11,123 nt of DNA, from the NCBI RefSeq assembly GCF_002999335.1, contig NW_020312344.1, positions 1 to 11,123 of the forward strand, given 5' to 3'. The translations under genes were made by a program, and so were the position numbers. Positions 9,798 through 11,123 of the stretch are shown in pieces; positions within the stretch are counted from its first letter, which is position 1; each line of letters opens with the position of its first letter. The notes beneath the pieces were generated by a model, which had not been told where the DNA came from, ran no database searches, and saw only the letters and a list, made by a program, of their open reading frames with translations. Origin of the DNA: Cyclospora cayetanensis. Lineage: Eukaryota; Apicomplexa; Conoidasida; Eucoccidiorida; Eimeriidae.

Positions 9798-10090
9798 CCT
9801 ACGTGAGCCCTTTAGCACTAGTAGAGCAAAAAGCACTTCACAAGCAGCAATGTGAGAGCGTTGTGACCTTGGTGTGGCGGCGAAGGACCTGTGGTCGTGC
9901 CTGCTGCGGGCCGTCGTGGACTTCGGATACCGTCTTGCTTCGCAGTGCCGCCTGCGGCTTATCAACCCAAGTATCATTAATTCATTTTCATCATGTAGGA
10001 TATCCGATAACAAGAGCTATTGCAGAGGCTCATTGTTTCTATGAACGGGAGAAAAGGCACAATACCACGCATTCAATGACAAGACAACGC

Positions 10091-10111
10091 AGACCGCGGA
10101 CCGCAGACCGC
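10091..10111. repeat. Three-unit 7-base tandem repeat
   Basis: AGACCGC, GGACCGC and AGACCGC follow one another directly. It is a small microsatellite-like array with no evident role. Confidence 0.6.
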
Positions 10112-10228
10112 TCAAGTGAGTGGCCTAGATTCGGCCACGAACTGTCGCCTTCTTGCATGCTCGCAAAAGCACCTACACCCCGATATTTACTCCATAAAAC
10201 AGGTTGAAAAAGACGATGGCTTCATGTC

Positions 10229-10808
10229 TTATGCATCCTTCCTCCACAGAACAACGCTTATTAAACGAACAGCCAAAACACCAGCTATAGCTAGCGAAAA
10301 GACGACTGCAAATGCAAGGTTCCCTTCATGGAATACTCCACTAGGAACTATAGAGTCAAAATGTTGCAAAAGCTTACGAGAAAGGTTTTTGTCTTGGCCT
10401 CCAAAAGAGCACTCTTGTCTCCTTGCCTTACAGAACATTGCACCGTTCGTATGATCTCTTAGAGGAGAAAGCTAGCCCATAAAGAGCACTCAAGCCGTAA
10501 GAAAAGCAATCAAGGGTGTGTACCAACGGAACTCTACTTTGTTCTGCTCTCTTTCGTGAGGGTTTCTCCGAAAGGGTAAAAGAGCAAGTGTGTGTGCTGG
10601 TGCACCCTGTATGTAGCACGCTGTGGATAGTGACCTTCAAACCACTTACCTCAGGACTCAGTACAAACTCAAGAGCAAATAATGGAGTGTTCCTTAAAAG
10701 AGCTCCGGCCTTGTCCTGCCCACGCCCGTCATAAATCCGACATGAAGAGAGAAAGGCTCTTACAGTACATGTAGCTCCTCCCTTAAAGAGAAACTCAGCG
10801 CTACCCAG
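10229..10808 (-). CDS. Tentative 3' part of an unrecognised single-pass membrane protein gene
   Basis: The proposed model has an exon at 10808-10650, an intron at 10649-10472, and a final exon at 10471-10229 (TAA). The first part is 53 open codons with protein-like composition (it includes SSCRIYDGRGQDKAG) and ends at GAG|GTAAGT, an ideal donor. The last exon ends in a hydrophobic helix of about 22 residues (around NLAFAVVFSLAIAGVLAVRL) followed by a short charged tail WRKDA, typical of a C-terminal membrane anchor. No start codon is visible, so the 5' exons are missing, lie further right, or were not recognised. The acceptor at 10472 is a guess: CTAG after a pyrimidine-rich stretch, with alternatives near 10458 and 10345. 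I do not recognise a family. It might not be a gene. Confidence 0.35.
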
Positions 10809-10946
10809 CTAGTTGCACATTGCATGTAGCGCGCAACATGATGTCGTGTTGTATCGAGTTAGCAATGCTGTACAATACATAACTTATACGAACGAACAGG
10901 CAAGCAACTCAATATTCTACTAATTCCCAACTTAATGCAACGAGCG
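10809..10946. other. Spacer between the tentative membrane-protein gene and the right repeat arm
   Basis: This AT-richer stretch shows no gene. Read on the - strand it would be the intron or leader upstream of the exon ending at 10808. Read on the + strand it ends in TCGTAG directly before the open frame of the right repeat arm. Confidence 0.4.
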
Positions 10947-11123
10947 TCGTAGAAAGTGTTCAAGTTGGGCTTATCTCGCGACCTCCATTTCAAAACAGAC
11001 GCCCTACTGTTTCGCGCCTGGTCGTCAAGACCAACTGAACGCAGGAAACTGGAATGGTTTCTGGCCCATCATCATTCCCGAAGCAGGAAGAAATGCGAAA
11101 AATAGTCTGGGTGAAACACTCAA
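10947..11123 (+). repeat. Right arm of the terminal inverted repeat
   Basis: This is the reverse complement of 1-177 at about 92% identity, ending exactly at the last base of the window, just as the left arm starts at the first base. Similarity begins at TCGTAGA (10947-10953); the sequence inward of this is unrelated to the left side. Divergence of about 8% argues against a recent duplication or an assembly chimera made from one copy. Confidence 0.9.
10953..11105 (+). other. Outward-facing 50-codon open frame or possible exon in the right repeat arm
   Basis: The frame starts after TAG at 10950-10952 and ends at TAG 11103-11105. The peptide is basic, with an RPTERRKLEW core. It aligns residue for residue with the left-arm frame; differences are K/R, L/I, E/K, F/C and H/Y, with five further codons changed silently. 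The TAG before it could be a splice acceptor. No ATG is present and no family is recognised. Confidence 0.3.

Larger units (their letters stand above)
9351..10228. promoter_or_regulatory. RON2 5' flank, presumed promoter and leader
   Basis: This stretch lies upstream of the RON2 start and downstream of a tentative - strand gene. I see no convincing gene in it. It contains three perfect short hairpins at 9591-9611, 9661-9679 and 9783-9797, a three-unit 7-base tandem at 10091-10111, and one TGCATGC at 10154-10160, a motif bound by AP2 factors in apicomplexans. No TATA-like or initiator element stands out. The promoter role is inferred from position. Confidence 0.45.

Noticed and set aside
9711..10013. 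100-codon - strand open frame upstream of RON2
   Set aside because: Its composition is Arg/His/Ser-rich and it has no domain or splice context; it lies in the presumed RON2 promoter region.
10154..10160. TGCATGC as a definite AP2 promoter site
   Set aside because: A single seven-base match about 800 bases from the RON2 start is expected by chance; kept only as a note in the flank entry.
10116..10454. 112-codon + strand open frame
   Set aside because: It is antisense to the tentative membrane-protein exon, which has a far more protein-like hydrophobic helix; no family recognised.
1..11123. CRISPR array, tRNA, rRNA, telomeric repeat or prophage content
   Set aside because: No spaced direct repeats, cloverleaf, rRNA-like segment or tandem TTTAGGG-type array was seen; the gene structure is eukaryotic.

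Overview
The window looks like nuclear DNA of an apicomplexan parasite, most likely a coccidian of the Eimeria/Cyclospora type. Both main genes have many GT-AG introns. One encodes RON2, a rhoptry neck protein of the apicomplexan moving junction. The other encodes a nucleoplasmin-like histone chaperone. The long CAG-type homopolymer tracts usual in Eimeria coding DNA are absent, apart from one run of six Gln. A Cyclospora-like genome would fit, but the genus is inference.

Layout. Positions 1-177 and 10947-11123 form an inverted repeat pair at the two extreme ends, about 92% identical with no gaps by hand alignment. Positions 178-1018 hold leader or promoter sequence. A six-exon gene on the + strand (1019-3103) encodes a 305-residue nucleoplasmin-like protein. 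A 593-base tail-to-tail spacer follows (3104-3696). A nine-exon gene on the - strand (9350 down to 3697) encodes a predicted 1500-residue RON2; its signal-peptide exon is at 9350-8876 and the exon with the AMA1-binding cystine loop is at 5639-3697. The stretch 9351-10228 is the RON2 5' flank and carries several perfect short hairpins. A tentative, unrecognised membrane-protein gene, also on the - strand, has its last exons at about 10808-10650 and 10471-10229.

Function. The two confident genes are unrelated and merely convergent: one acts on histones in the nucleus, the other is secreted from rhoptries at host-cell entry. I rebuilt exon structures by hand from splice signals, reading phase and protein continuity. 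Both models close exactly in frame: 918 coding bases for the chaperone and 4503 for RON2.

The least explained signal is the terminal inverted repeat. Each arm holds a matched 50-codon open frame that reads outward, begins just after a TAG and ends at the same stop codon. This suggests a dispersed repeat or paralogous exon family. The window may be a whole contig that broke at such repeats.
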